DNA of 64,000 nt from Nocardioides renjunii (GTDB taxonomy: Bacteria; Actinomycetota; Actinomycetes; Propionibacteriales; Nocardioidaceae): NCBI RefSeq assembly GCF_034661175.1, contig NZ_CP141058.1, positions 2,542,001-2,606,000 of the forward strand, written 5' to 3'. Both the position numbers and the translations under genes were made by a program. Positions 43,965 through 53,250 of the stretch are shown one piece after another (position 1 is the first letter of the stretch; every line of letters starts with the position of its first letter). Below the pieces are notes generated by a model. The model did no database searches, was not told where the DNA came from, and was given only the letters and a program-made list of their open reading frames with translations.

Positions 43965-44786
43965 ATGCCCCCGGACGGCCGCCCCGACGCAGACCGGCCG
44001 CCCGACCACGTGCTCGACCTGTTCGTCGCCGACGGCGTGCTCGAGCGCCTCCCGGGCGGGCGCGGGACGAGCTGGCGGGCCGGCGACCTCGTCGTGTCGC
44101 CCGGGCACGACGCCTCCGAGGAGTGGCTCGCCCCGCACCAGGCCCGGCTGGCGGTCCGGCTCGACGAGGCCGTGCCCCGCTCGCTCCGGCTCGCCCTCCC
44201 CGTCCCGGCGCGCGACGGTCGGCTGGTGGTCGACGGGCGGGCGGCCACGCGCTTCGAGCCGGCGACGGCACCGTGCCGGGACCTGGCCGCCCTGCGCGCC
44301 ACCGCCCACCTCCTGCACGCCCTCCTGGCGACGGCCGTCGCGGAGCGTCCGGCCGCCCTCGACGTCCGGACGGACCGCTGGGCCGTCGCCGAGCGGCAGG
44401 CGTACGACGCCCCGGCCGCGCTCGCGGCGGCGCGCAGGCGTCCCGAGCCCGGCCTCGCCGCGCTCGTGCAGGACCTCGTCGCGGGGCTGGACGGGACCGA
44501 CCTCGGGCGCGAGCAGCTGGTCCACGCCGACCTCGCCGGCAACGTGCTGCTCGACGCGGCCGGCACCCCCTTCGTCATCGACCTCTCCCCCGCCTGGCGC
44601 TCGCCGCTGTGGGCGGAGGCGGTGTGCGTGCTCGACGCCGTGCTGTGGCACGGCGCCCCGACCGGTGCGCTGGCCGAGTGGCGCAGCGGCGCCGAGCGGC
44701 AGGCGATGCTGCGAGCCGCGCTCTTCCGCGTCCTCTCCGACCAGCCGTGCGACGTCGGGCGCCACGCGGCGCTGGGCCTCGTGTGA
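43965..44786 (+). CDS. TIGR02569-family phosphotransferase-fold protein
   Basis: The 273-residue protein has a kinase-like catalytic [11 protein letters not shown] (HxDxxxxN) and a metal-binding-like [11 protein letters not shown], the pattern of the aminoglycoside-phosphotransferase fold, and matches the actinobacterial TIGR02569 group. Substrate unknown. It is divergent from uvrB across 61 bases. An upstream in-frame start overlaps uvrB and is not preferred. Confidence 0.78.
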   Translation: MPPDGRPDADRPPDHVLDLFVADGVLERLPGGRGTSWRAGDLVVSPGHDASEEWLAPHQARLAVRLDEAVPRSLRLALPVPARDGRLVVDGRAATRFEPATAPCRDLAALRATAHLLHALLATAVAERPAALDVRTDRWAVAERQAYDAPAALAAARRRPEPGLAALVQDLVAGLDGTDLGREQLVHADLAGNVLLDAAGTPFVIDLSPAWRSPLWAEAVCVLDAVLWHGAPTGALAEWRSGAERQAMLRAALFRVLSDQPCDVGRHAALGLV

Positions 44787-44817
44787 CGCCGGGCGGCTGC
44801 ACCGGGCACCTGCTGGC

Positions 44818-44823
44818 TAGATT
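44818..44823 (+). promoter_or_regulatory. Leaderless-type -10 box for the PLD-family gene
   Basis: TAGATT lies six bases before GTG at 44830 and directly abuts an earlier in-frame GTG at 44824, favouring the later start. Confidence 0.55.
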
Positions 44824-44829
44824 GTGCGC

Positions 44830-46074
44830 GTGACCGTCGCCCGCACGCTGACCACCGTCCGGCGCACCCTGCTCGGTCTGCTCGGCCTCCAGATCGGGCT
44901 CGCGGTCGTGCTGTCACTGGTCGACTCCTACCGGCGCCGCGGCAAGAAGCCGAAGCCGTTCCCGGTGACCGGGCCACAGACCGTCCCGGTCGGCGCGGGC
45001 GAGATCACGACGTACACGTTCGGGCGCGACCTCTACGACGACATGCTGGCCGCGATCGACGGCGCGAAGAAGCAGATCCTCTTCGAGACCTACATCTGGA
45101 AGGGCGACGACATCGGGTGGAAGTTCAAGACCGCCCTGACCGCGGCCGCGGACCGCGGTGTCGACGTGCACTGCATCTACGACGGCTTCGCCAACGTGGT
45201 CGTCTCCCCCGCCTTCAAGCGCTTTTCGCCGTCGCTCAAGGTGCTGCGCTACCCGATCTGGACGGCCGGCCTCCGGTTCTGGAGCCTGCGCGGCTACGGC
45301 CGCAACCACCGCAAGATGCTGGTCGTCGACGAGGAGGTCGGCTTCCTCGGCGGCTACAACATCGGCTCGGCCTACGCGACCGAGTGGCGCGACACGCACG
45401 TGCGGATCAGCGGGCCGGGCGTGTGGGACATGAAGCGGGCGTTCGCCGACTTCTGGAACCTCAACCGGCGCCACCGCATCCGCCGCAGCGAGCGCCCCCT
45501 CCTGCTGGAGACCGCCTCGGACTGGGACCCGCAGATCCGGATCCACCGCAACATCCCGCGCCAGTGGTCCTTCCCGATCCGCAGCATGTACCTCGAGGCG
45601 ATCAACCGGGCCAGCCGCAACGTGTGGCTGACCACCGCCTACTTCCTGCCCGACCAGGACTTCGTCGACTCGGTCGCCGACGCGGCCAGGCGTGGCGTCG
45701 ACGTGCGGATCCTGCTCCCGCTCAAGTCCAACCACATCGTCGCCGACTGGATCTCGCGCGGCTACTACGGCCAGCTGCTCGCGGCCGGCGTGCGGATCCT
45801 GCGGTTCAAGGACGCGATGGTGCACGCCAAGACCGCCACCATCGACGGCAGCTGGTCGACCGTCGGCACCGCCAACATCGACCGGCTCAGCCTGCAGGGC
45901 AACTACGAGATCAACCTCGAGGTCATCGACCCGGCCTTCGCCGCGGTGATGGAGGACGTCTTCCGCACCGACGAGTCCAACTGCCTCGAGCTGACCCTCG
46001 CCGAGTGGGAGGCCCGCGACCTCAACCGGAAGTTCACCGAGAGCTTCCTCGCTCCGCTGCGCCCCCTGCTTTGA
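44830..46074 (+). CDS. Cardiolipin synthase-like phospholipase D family protein
   Basis: The 414-residue protein has an N-terminal hydrophobic helix (about residues 10-30) and two HKD motifs: [21 protein letters not shown] and [20 protein letters not shown]. The spacing and basic residues fit ClsB/ClsA-like cardiolipin or phosphatidyl-transfer enzymes at the membrane. GTG at 44830 follows a leaderless promoter. Its last 41 bases overlap the convergent membrane protein gene. Confidence 0.88.
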   Translation: MTVARTLTTVRRTLLGLLGLQIGLAVVLSLVDSYRRRGKKPKPFPVTGPQTVPVGAGEITTYTFGRDLYDDMLAAIDGAKKQILFETYIWKGDDIGWKFKTALTAAADRGVDVHCIYDGFANVVVSPAFKRFSPSLKVLRYPIWTAGLRFWSLRGYGRNHRKMLVVDEEVGFLGGYNIGSAYATEWRDTHVRISGPGVWDMKRAFADFWNLNRRHRIRRSERPLLLETASDWDPQIRIHRNIPRQWSFPIRSMYLEAINRASRNVWLTTAYFLPDQDFVDSVADAARRGVDVRILLPLKSNHIVADWISRGYYGQLLAAGVRILRFKDAMVHAKTATIDGSWSTVGTANIDRLSLQGNYEINLEVIDPAFAAVMEDVFRTDESNCLELTLAEWEARDLNRKFTESFLAPLRPLL

Positions 46075-46903
46075 GGAGCAGGATCCAGGCGGCGACGGCG
46101 CCGATCCAGACCAGACCGGCCGCGTAGGCCAGCGCCTGCCACGACGACCAGTCGAGCGCGTCGCCGTGGCGGGCCAGCGCGACCCCCTCCAGCACGACGA
46201 AGGCCGCCCCGGTCCAGCCGAGCGGACGCACCTGGTCCACGTCGTCGATCAGCCGCGCGTGCGCCGCGGCCCAGCCGAGCCCGACGAGCCAGGCGCCGAC
46301 GGCGCGCGCGGTCAGCGGCGTCAGCGGCCACGCCCAGACCTCCGCGGCCTGCTCGGGCGCGAGCAGCAGCGCGACCCCGGTCACGACCAGCACCACCGCA
46401 AGACCCACGAGCAGCCACCGCAGACCGACCGGCAGCGGGAGGCGTACGACGTCGGGCGCGGGCGTGGTGACCCGCCGCTGCAGCACGAGGGCGACCACCA
46501 TCGCCACCGGGACGCCGGCGTAGATCGCGATCCAGCCCCAGGTGATGAGCCGGGCGCCGGTCGGCTGGTCGGCCCCGAGGTGGAACTTGTCGAGGTGCAC
46601 GAGCGTGACCACGAGGGTCAGCGTGGTGAAGACGAGCACCGTCCACACCGTCAGGCGCGCGCGTCCCCAGCCGGCCGATCGGGCGCCCGCGACCTCCAGG
46701 ACGGCGCTGGACCAGTAGGCCGCGCCCAGGAAGACCGCGGTCATCGGGACGTCGATCGTCCACGAGAACCACTCGTCGGTCCGGGATGTGAACACGGTCA
46801 GCTGCAGGCCGGCGAGGAAGACGAGGAACGCCGCCAGGACCAGGATCGCGCGCATCGGCCGGGCGACCACGACGTCACGGCGCCGGGTCGCGTGGTCGCT
46901 CAT
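46034..46903 (-). CDS. Hypothetical integral membrane protein
   Basis: The 289-residue protein has about eight hydrophobic segments from residue 18 to the C-terminus (for example AILVLAAFLVFLAGLQLTVF and LLVGLAVVLVVTGVALLL). No family recognised. It is translationally coupled (ATGA overlap) to the upstream TrxR-like fusion gene and may work with it. It overlaps the convergent PLD gene by 41 bases at the 3' end. Confidence 0.75.
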   Translation of the reverse strand: MSDHATRRRDVVVARPMRAILVLAAFLVFLAGLQLTVFTSRTDEWFSWTIDVPMTAVFLGAAYWSSAVLEVAGARSAGWGRARLTVWTVLVFTTLTLVVTLVHLDKFHLGADQPTGARLITWGWIAIYAGVPVAMVVALVLQRRVTTPAPDVVRLPLPVGLRWLLVGLAVVLVVTGVALLLAPEQAAEVWAWPLTPLTARAVGAWLVGLGWAAAHARLIDDVDQVRPLGWTGAAFVVLEGVALARHGDALDWSSWQALAYAAGLVWIGAVAAWILLLKAGGAAERGSSR

Positions 46904-48594
46904 GCCCTCGCCGTGGGCGCCGGGTGGGACGCGAGGTAGCCGTGCAGCAGGGCGATCACGGTGGCACCGTCGCCGACCGCGGTGGCCACCCTCTTGATGG
47001 ACCCGGCACGCACGTCGCCGACCGCGAACACGCCCTCCATGCTGGTCTCGAGCGGCAGCCGGGACGCGTGCCCACCGGCCTGCGCCGCGTCGGGACCGGT
47101 CAGCACGAAGCCGGTGTCGTCCCGCTCCACCTCGGCGGGCAGCCAGGACGTGCGCGGCACCGACCCGATGAGGACGAAGAGTCCCGAGGCGGGCACGTCG
47201 TCGCCCTCGTCCGGCGCCCCGTGCGGGTCGGCGAGCCGGAGCCCGGCGAGGCACCCGTCCTCCTCGGTGCCGCCGACGACGGCCGTGCGGTAGCGGATGG
47301 TGACGTTGCGCGTGGCCTCCAGCTGGGAGATGAGGTAGTCCGACATGCTCGCTGCGAGCGAGGGCCCGCGGACCAGCAACGTGACCTGGCGGGCGTAGCG
47401 GGCCAGGTGGAGCGCCGCCTGGCCGGCGGAGTTGCCGCCGCCCACGACGTAGACCTCGCCACCCGCCATGGACGGGGCCTCGGACACCGCGGCGCCGTAG
47501 AAGACGCCGCGTCCCACCAGCGCCTCGAGGGCGGGGACCTCCAGCCGTCGGTAGTCGACGCCGGTGGCGACGACGACGCTGCGCGTGCGGGCGACCGTGC
47601 CGTCGGTCATCGTCACCGTGTGCAGGCCGTCCTCGGTGCCGAGCTCCACCACCTGGCGCAGGAAGGAGTACTCGGTGCCGAAGGACCACGCCTGCTGGAA
47701 GGAGCGGAAGGCCAGGTGGGCGCCGCTGACGCCACGGGAGAAGCCGGGGTAGTTGCGGATCAGCGACGACGTGCCGGCCTGCCCGCCCACGGCCTGCTGC
47801 TCCACCACCATCGTCGACAGGCCCTCGGACGAGGCGTAGACCGCGGCGGCGAGGCCGCTGGGTCCGGCGCCCACCACCACGACGTCGTAGACGTGGTCGG
47901 CCGGTGGCGGCCGCATCAGCCCGAAGGCATCGGCGATCTCCAGGTCGGTGGGCGCGACGAGGGTCGTCGGCGGGGTGGTGAAGGCCAGCTGGAGCACCGG
48001 CAGGTCGGGCTCGGTCAGTCCGAGCCCCGCGAGGAGCCGGGTGGCCGACTCGGTGCCCACCTGGTGGAAGCCGACCGGGATGTGGTTGCGCCCGAACGAG
48101 TCGCGCAGGAAGTGGGTGCGCTCGTCGCGCTGCTCGCCGATGATCCGCACCGCCTCGAACCCGATGCCCTGCGCGAGGTGCCAGTCGTCCAGGGCGTCGG
48201 TGATGGACCCGTGGAACTCCTCGTCCCGCGGGCGCTCCGGTCGCAGCAGCAGGAGCTCGGCGTGGCCGTGGCCGATGGCTGCGAACACGTCGCCGGTGCT
48301 GGCGAAGTCGCCCCAGACGGCGGTGATCGCGCGCTTCGCGGACGGGTGCACCGAGTAGGCCCGGCGGAGGAAGTCGATGCCGTCGCGGTCGTCGGGGCCG
48401 TAGCAGGCGATGACGAGCGCGACCTGCCGCCCCCACCGCCGCAGCCCCTCCAGCACCGCGCGGGCGTGGGCGTACTCGGCGCACACGACGACCTCGTAGT
48501 CGCCGCCGTACCTGCGGCGAAGCTCCGACCCGAGGACGCCGCGCGACGTCTCGTCGGTCGTGGCCAGCAGCAGGACAGGATCGGCGTCACCCAT
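46900..48594 (-). CDS. Receiver-like domain fused to TrxR-type flavoprotein without CxxC
   Basis: The 564-residue protein has an N-terminal response-regulator-like region (about residues 1-130: PVLLLATTDETSR...VALVIACYGPDDRDGIDFL), a thioredoxin-like segment (residues about 150-225) and a TrxR domain with FAD motif VVVVGAGPSGLAAAVYA (about 233) and NADPH motif YVVGGGNSAGQAALHL (about 378). The redox CxxC expected between them is absent (YGAAVSEA), so it cannot be a classical thioredoxin reductase. ATG at 48594 has GAGGGAGG seven bases upstream. Coupled to the membrane gene downstream. Confidence 0.83.
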   Translation of the reverse strand: MGDADPVLLLATTDETSRGVLGSELRRRYGGDYEVVVCAEYAHARAVLEGLRRWGRQVALVIACYGPDDRDGIDFLRRAYSVHPSAKRAITAVWGDFASTGDVFAAIGHGHAELLLLRPERPRDEEFHGSITDALDDWHLAQGIGFEAVRIIGEQRDERTHFLRDSFGRNHIPVGFHQVGTESATRLLAGLGLTEPDLPVLQLAFTTPPTTLVAPTDLEIADAFGLMRPPPADHVYDVVVVGAGPSGLAAAVYASSEGLSTMVVEQQAVGGQAGTSSLIRNYPGFSRGVSGAHLAFRSFQQAWSFGTEYSFLRQVVELGTEDGLHTVTMTDGTVARTRSVVVATGVDYRRLEVPALEALVGRGVFYGAAVSEAPSMAGGEVYVVGGGNSAGQAALHLARYARQVTLLVRGPSLAASMSDYLISQLEATRNVTIRYRTAVVGGTEEDGCLAGLRLADPHGAPDEGDDVPASGLFVLIGSVPRTSWLPAEVERDDTGFVLTGPDAAQAGGHASRLPLETSMEGVFAVGDVRAGSIKRVATAVGDGATVIALLHGYLASHPAPTARA

Positions 48595-48688
48595 GTGGGC
48601 CTCCCTCAAAGCCTCGACACGGTCAGCGACGCTACTCCCGCGGCACCTGGTGCGGCGACTCCAATTCTGGGGTGTCTGGAGCGGTGCC

Positions 48689-49624
48689 TCAGCGGGTCGG
48701 CAGGTGCGTGGGCACGCTCATCCGCGGTCCGCGGCGCGGACGGGTCCGGCCGCCGGCCATCGCCATGGCGGCGGCCCGGCCGCGCTGGGGGCGGTAGGGC
48801 TCGAGCAGCTCGGCCATCTCGTCGTCGGTGATGTCGCGCCCGAGGAGCGCCCAGCCGACCCAGTTGGCGAGGTGGTAGTCGCCGAAGCTGACCGCGTCGG
48901 GGTCCCCCAGCGCGCGCTGGCGCACCTCCGCGCTCGTCCACACGCCGACGCCGCGGATCGATCGCAGCCGCCGGTCGGCCTCCTCGACGGGCAGCTCGGT
49001 GATGCGCTCGAGCGACGGCCCGAGCCGGCAGGCGGTGACAACCGTGCGCGACTGGGCGGGCTGCACGCCGAGACGCAGCCACTCCCACGACGGGATCGCG
49101 GCGATCGTCTCGGGCGTCGGCTGCACCATCAGGCGCAGCGCCCCGACCGGGCCGGGCGCCGGCTCGCCGTGGCGGCGGACGAGCTCGCGGAACGAGCCGA
49201 ACGCCTGCTTGCCGGTGACCTTCTGCTCGAGGATCGACGGCACCAGCGACTCCATCACCAACCCGGTGGCGCCGATGCGCCAGTGCTGGTGGGTGCGCCA
49301 CCCCGCGGCCACCTCCGGGTGGTGGTGCGCCTCGAAGCTGCTCGGGTCGTCGTCCGCGCCCAGCAGGGCGGGCATCCGGTCCAGCGCCCACTCCGCGCCC
49401 GGGCCCCACGCCCGGCCCACGATCTCGCCCGCCGCCGGCCGGGGGTGGACGCACAGCGTCGCCGGCCCGAGCGGTGTACGCATGGCACGCCAGATGCGGC
49501 CCGACTCCTCGTGGCGCTGGGTCGGGTCGCCGGCGCCGCGGCGCTGCGGCCGGAGCACCTGCGCCGGCGCGCACGGCCACGCGGGCCGCCAGGTGCGGGT
49601 GCGCTCGCCGTCGGTCAGGGCCAT
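48689..49624 (-). CDS. AlkA-like DNA-3-methyladenine glycosylase (HhH-GPD)
   Basis: The 311-residue protein has a helix-hairpin-helix-GPD core: LVPSILEQKVTGKQAF, then RLRSIRGVGVWTSAEVRQRA and, after about 17 residues, SFGDYHLANWVG with the likely catalytic aspartate. It excises alkylated bases in base excision repair. ATG at 49624 has a leaderless-type -10 box. It is divergent from kynA across 41 bases; both have leaderless boxes in that gap. Confidence 0.83.
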   Translation of the reverse strand: MALTDGERTRTWRPAWPCAPAQVLRPQRRGAGDPTQRHEESGRIWRAMRTPLGPATLCVHPRPAAGEIVGRAWGPGAEWALDRMPALLGADDDPSSFEAHHHPEVAAGWRTHQHWRIGATGLVMESLVPSILEQKVTGKQAFGSFRELVRRHGEPAPGPVGALRLMVQPTPETIAAIPSWEWLRLGVQPAQSRTVVTACRLGPSLERITELPVEEADRRLRSIRGVGVWTSAEVRQRALGDPDAVSFGDYHLANWVGWALLGRDITDDEMAELLEPYRPQRGRAAAMAMAGGRTRPRRGPRMSVPTHLPTR

Positions 49625-49631
49625 GGGTGCG

Positions 49632-49637
49632 ACGTTA
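49632..49637 (-). promoter_or_regulatory. Leaderless-type -10 box for the AlkA-like gene
   Basis: TAACGT on the minus strand lies seven bases before ATG at 49624, 15 bases from the opposite kynA box. Confidence 0.55.
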
Positions 49638-49652
49638 GACGAGACCACCGAC

Positions 49653-49658
49653 TAGGTT
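49653..49658 (+). promoter_or_regulatory. Leaderless-type -10 box for kynA
   Basis: TAGGTT lies seven bases before ATG at 49666. Confidence 0.55.
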
Positions 49659-49665
49659 GCCGTCC

Positions 49666-50529
49666 ATGTCTGATGCACCGGGCGCCACTCCCCACCAGCG
49701 TGAGCTCGAGGAGGGCATCCAGCGCGACTTCTCGCGGTCGATGTCCTACGGCGACTACCTGCGCCTCGACGTGCTGCTCGCCGCCCAGCAGCCCCTGTCC
49801 GACCCGCCGCAGCACGACGAGCTGCTCTTCATCGTGCAGCACCAGACCACCGAGCTGTGGCTCAAGCTGATGGTCCACGAGCTCCGCTCGGCGCGGGACC
49901 TGCTGCGCACCGACGACCTCGCCCCCGCGCTCAAGCGGATGGCGCGGATCAAGCACATCCAGCACACCCTCACCGACCAGTGGTCCGTGCTCGCCACGCT
50001 CACGCCGAGCGAGTACGCCCAGATCCGGCCGTTCCTCGCGACCAGCTCGGGCTTCCAGTCCGCGCAGTACCGCGAGGTCGAGTTCCTGCTCGGCAACAAG
50101 AACGCCGACATGGTGAAGGTCTTCGCGCACGACGAGGGAGCCCGCTCCACGCTCGAGGAGCTGCTGCACGAGCCGTCGCTCTACGACGAGCTCCTCGCCC
50201 ACCTCGCGCGCCAGGGGTACGCCGTCCCGCAACGGCTGCTGGACCGCGACTGGTCGCGGCCGCGCGCCACCGACCCGGACCTGATCGAGCTCTTCGCGGG
50301 CGTGTACGCCGCCCCGGCCGAGCACTGGGGCGTCTACGAGACCTGCGAGGAGCTGGTCGACGTCGAGGACGCCTTCCAGCAGTGGCGGTTCCGGCACCTC
50401 CAGGTGGTGCAGCGGGTCATCGGCCACAAGGTCGGCACCGGCGGGTCGTCGGGCGTCGACTTCCTGCGCCGGGCGCTCGACCTGACGTTCTTCCCCGAGC
50501 TCTACGAGGTGCGCACCCGCATCGGGTGA
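49666..50529 (+). CDS. kynA: Tryptophan 2,3-dioxygenase
   Basis: This heme enzyme converts tryptophan to N-formylkynurenine. The 287-residue protein has MSYGDYLRLDVLL, IVQHQTTELWLKLMVHEL (substrate-binding region), SSGFQSAQYREVEFLLGNKN and the C-terminal heme-ligand region RFRHLQVVQRVIGHKVGTGG. Length fits the bacterial family. No kynB or kynU lies adjacent, so the pathway continues elsewhere or not at all. Start ATG at 49666, three codons after an in-frame ATG, fits the leaderless promoter. Confidence 0.95.
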   Translation: MSDAPGATPHQRELEEGIQRDFSRSMSYGDYLRLDVLLAAQQPLSDPPQHDELLFIVQHQTTELWLKLMVHELRSARDLLRTDDLAPALKRMARIKHIQHTLTDQWSVLATLTPSEYAQIRPFLATSSGFQSAQYREVEFLLGNKNADMVKVFAHDEGARSTLEELLHEPSLYDELLAHLARQGYAVPQRLLDRDWSRPRATDPDLIELFAGVYAAPAEHWGVYETCEELVDVEDAFQQWRFRHLQVVQRVIGHKVGTGGSSGVDFLRRALDLTFFPELYEVRTRIG

Positions 50530-50551
50530 CCCCATCCCGGGCCGGGTGGGC

Positions 50552-51706
50552 TCAGGCGCCGCGCAGCCGGGAATTGATCGCCGCGGGCGCGAACTCCTGG
50601 TCGACGACCAGCCGGGTCAGGCCGACGACCGCGGCCTCCTCGTCGAGGGCGCCGAGCTGCAGGGCCATGTGCCGCGTGGCGCGCGGCAGCGCCAAGCGGT
50701 AGAGCGTCTCGCGCATGCCCGCCAGGAGCGGGGCCGAGGCCAGGGCGCCGCCGATCAGCACCACCTCGGGGTTGATGAGGCACACCACGGTCGCCATGAC
50801 CTCGCCGATGCGCCGGCCCGCCTCCTGGGTGAGGGTGGCAGCCTCGGCGTCGCCCGACTGCAGGAGCGCGCGGACCTCGCGACCGGAGGCCGCGGGCACG
50901 CCGCGCGCGGTCAGCTCGGCGGCCACGGCGCGGCCGCTCGCCACGGCGGCCAGGCACCCGTGCATCCCGCACTGGCAGCGGATGTCGGACCCCGGGGAGA
51001 CGCGCACGTGCCCGATGTCGCCGGCACCCCCGTCGACGCCGGTGTAGGAGCGACCGTCGATGACGATGCCGGTGCCGATGCCCGTCGACACCTTGACGAG
51101 GAGCAGCGAGCGCGCACCGGCGTGCCCGGCGGCGTACTCCCCCATGGCGGCGGCGTCGGCGTCGTTGGCCGTCAGCACCGGGACGCCCGGCAGCGCCGAC
51201 TGCAGGTGCTCGGAGATGGGGTAGGCGTCCCACCCGGGGAGGATCGGCGGCTGGCTGGGCCGGCCGGTCTCCGGGTCGACCGGGCCCGGCAGGCTCAGGC
51301 CGATGCCGCACAGCGCGCTCCGGGCCACGCCGAGCGCGGCCATGAGCTCGGTCATCCCCGTCGCGATGCGGTCGAGCACGTGGGAGGGGCCGTCCGCGAC
51401 CGCGACGTCGAGCGACACCTCGTCGAGCACGGTCCCGCCGAGGTCGGTGACGGCGATCCGCGCGTGCGTCGTCTCGATGGAGGCGACCAGGACGTGCGAC
51501 TGGGCGGTGTTGAAGGCCAGGCTGCGACGGCGTCGGCCTCCCGTCGCGCCGGTCGTGCTGCCCTCGATGATCAGGCCGGCGCCGAAGAGCGCGTCGAGGC
51601 GCTGGGTGAGGGTCATCCGGGACATCCCGGTCGCCTCGAGCACGTCACCACGTGTCATCTCGCGGTGGCGGATGAGCTCGAGGATGTCGCCGGGCCCGTT
51701 GGTCAT
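50552..51706 (-). CDS. ROK family transcriptional regulator
   Basis: The 384-residue protein has an N-terminal winged helix (about residues 1-65: DILELIRHREMTRGDVLEAT...SRMTLTQRLDALF) and a ROK sugar-kinase-like domain with the zinc motif CQCGMHGCL and a DIGHVRV segment. ROK regulators respond to sugars or sugar phosphates. It is divergent from the sugar-transport operon starting at 51832 with a 125-bp AT-rich gap, so it very likely represses or activates it. ATG at 51706 has GGAGGAG upstream. Confidence 0.9.
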   Translation of the reverse strand: MTNGPGDILELIRHREMTRGDVLEATGMSRMTLTQRLDALFGAGLIIEGSTTGATGGRRRRSLAFNTAQSHVLVASIETTHARIAVTDLGGTVLDEVSLDVAVADGPSHVLDRIATGMTELMAALGVARSALCGIGLSLPGPVDPETGRPSQPPILPGWDAYPISEHLQSALPGVPVLTANDADAAAMGEYAAGHAGARSLLLVKVSTGIGTGIVIDGRSYTGVDGGAGDIGHVRVSPGSDIRCQCGMHGCLAAVASGRAVAAELTARGVPAASGREVRALLQSGDAEAATLTQEAGRRIGEVMATVVCLINPEVVLIGGALASAPLLAGMRETLYRLALPRATRHMALQLGALDEEAAVVGLTRLVVDQEFAPAAINSRLRGA

Positions 51707-51768
51707 GCTCCTCCGTCCGTCCGGTCCGTCTCGGCTGCGATCGGAGGAAACTCTCGCACAAGAAATGA

Positions 51769-51803
51769 TTGACAGCTTTGAAACATAGGTCCAGTGTTTG
51801 GAC
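51769..51803 (+). promoter_or_regulatory. Promoter/operator of the sugar-uptake operon
   Basis: TTGACA (51769-51774) is followed after 17 bases by CAGTGT (51792-51797), a plausible -35/-10 pair. An inverted repeat GTCCA-N5-TGGAC (51789-51803) overlaps the -10, a natural position for ROK repressor binding. The surrounding 60 bases are strikingly AT-rich for this genome. A GGGAGG ribosome site precedes GTG at 51832. Confidence 0.6.
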
Positions 51804-51831
51804 AAAAGTTCGTTGTCCCCTGGGAGGTCCC

Positions 51832-53250
51832 GTGACCACGCACACCACCGCTTCGAAGACGTCCCGTCGGCGGCGTGCCGGCATGGCAGTCCTTGCCTGC
51901 ACGATGCTGGCCGTCACGGCGGCCTGCGGGGGCGACGGCGACGAGCAGGAGAGCGACGCCGACAGCATCACCGTGTGGATCGTCGAGGACCTCCCCGACC
52001 GGGTGAAGGCGGCCCAGGCGATCGTCGACGACTTCACCCAGAGCAGCGGCATCGACGTCGAGCTCACCGCGGTCGCCGAGGACCAGTTCAACCAGATCCT
52101 CACCTCCAACGCCGCCGCGGGCGACCTCCCGGACGCCATCGGCGCCCTGCCGCTGAGCCAGGTCCGCACCCTGTCGGCCAACGAGCTCGTCGACACCGAG
52201 GCCGTCGCGGCGGTCATGGAGTCCCTCGACCCCGCGACCTTCAACGAGAGCGCCGTCGAGCTGACCGCCGACGGCGACGAGCAGCTCGCTGTGCCGAGCG
52301 AGTCCTGGGTGCAGCTGCTCGTCTACCGCAAGGACCTCTTCGAGGAGGCCGGGCTGGCCGAGCCGACGACGTACGACGACGTGCTGGCCGCCGCGGAGGA
52401 GCTCGACTCCCCCGAGGTGGCGGGCTTCCTCGGCGCCAACGTGGCGGGCGACGCCTTCACCGCGCAGACCTTCGAGGAGATCGGGCTCGGCAACAACTGC
52501 CAGATGGTCGACGACGCCGGCGAGGTCACCCTCGACAGCGACGAGTGCGTCGAGGCGCTCGACTTCTACGGCCAGCTCCAGCAGGACTACTCCGTGACCG
52601 GCGCGCAGGACGTGGACACCACGCGCGCCGCCTACTTCGCCGGCCAGGGCGCCATGCTCATCTGGTCGAGCTTCGTCCTGGACGAGCTCGCCGGCCTGCG
52701 CAACGACGCGCTGCCCAGCTGCCCCGAGTGCAAGGACGACCCGAAGTTCCTGGCCGAGAACAGCGGCGTCGTCACCTCCATCCAGGGACCGTCGGGCTCC
52801 GAGCCGGCGACCTACGGCGAGGTGACCTCGTGGACGATCCCGGCCGAGGCGGCGACGGCGCCCGCCCAGGAGTTCGTCGAGTACATGATGAACGACGGCT
52901 ACGAGCCGTGGATCGAGATCGCCCCCGAGGGCAAGATCCCGGTCCGGCCCGGCGACAGCCCCGGCGCCACCAACTTCTCCGACGCGTGGTCGTCGATGGA
53001 GGTCGGCGTCGACACCAAGGCCCCGCTCTCCGACTTCTACGGCCCCGACGTGATCGACCAGCTCACCGGCGGCGTCGAGACCCTGCAGCGCTGGGCCATC
53101 CCGCAGGGGCAGGGCGACCTGCTGGGTGCGATCCAGGGCGAGCAGCCCGTGGCCAACGCCGTCAACCAGGTGGCCGGGGGCACCGACGCCGCCGACGCGA
53201 TGCAGGAGGCGGCTGACGCGGTCCGGACGGTGCAGGACTCGCTCCCGTGA
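51832..53250 (+). CDS. ABC sugar transporter substrate-binding lipoprotein
   Basis: The 472-residue protein has a lipoprotein signal (RRRR...CTMLAVTAAC, lipobox Cys at about 32) and an extracytoplasmic solute-binding domain with ITVWIVEDLPDR at the mature N-terminus and FFYGQLQQDY-like hinge segments. It belongs to family 1 sugar-binding proteins. It carries extra cysteines (NNCQMVDD, SDECVEAL, CPECKDD), unusual for secreted sugar-binding proteins. GTG at 51832 with RBS. Stop overlaps permease 1 (GTGA). Ligand unknown, probably an oligosaccharide or glycoside. Confidence 0.9.
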   Translation: MTTHTTASKTSRRRRAGMAVLACTMLAVTAACGGDGDEQESDADSITVWIVEDLPDRVKAAQAIVDDFTQSSGIDVELTAVAEDQFNQILTSNAAAGDLPDAIGALPLSQVRTLSANELVDTEAVAAVMESLDPATFNESAVELTADGDEQLAVPSESWVQLLVYRKDLFEEAGLAEPTTYDDVLAAAEELDSPEVAGFLGANVAGDAFTAQTFEEIGLGNNCQMVDDAGEVTLDSDECVEALDFYGQLQQDYSVTGAQDVDTTRAAYFAGQGAMLIWSSFVLDELAGLRNDALPSCPECKDDPKFLAENSGVVTSIQGPSGSEPATYGEVTSWTIPAEAATAPAQEFVEYMMNDGYEPWIEIAPEGKIPVRPGDSPGATNFSDAWSSMEVGVDTKAPLSDFYGPDVIDQLTGGVETLQRWAIPQGQGDLLGAIQGEQPVANAVNQVAGGTDAADAMQEAADAVRTVQDSLP

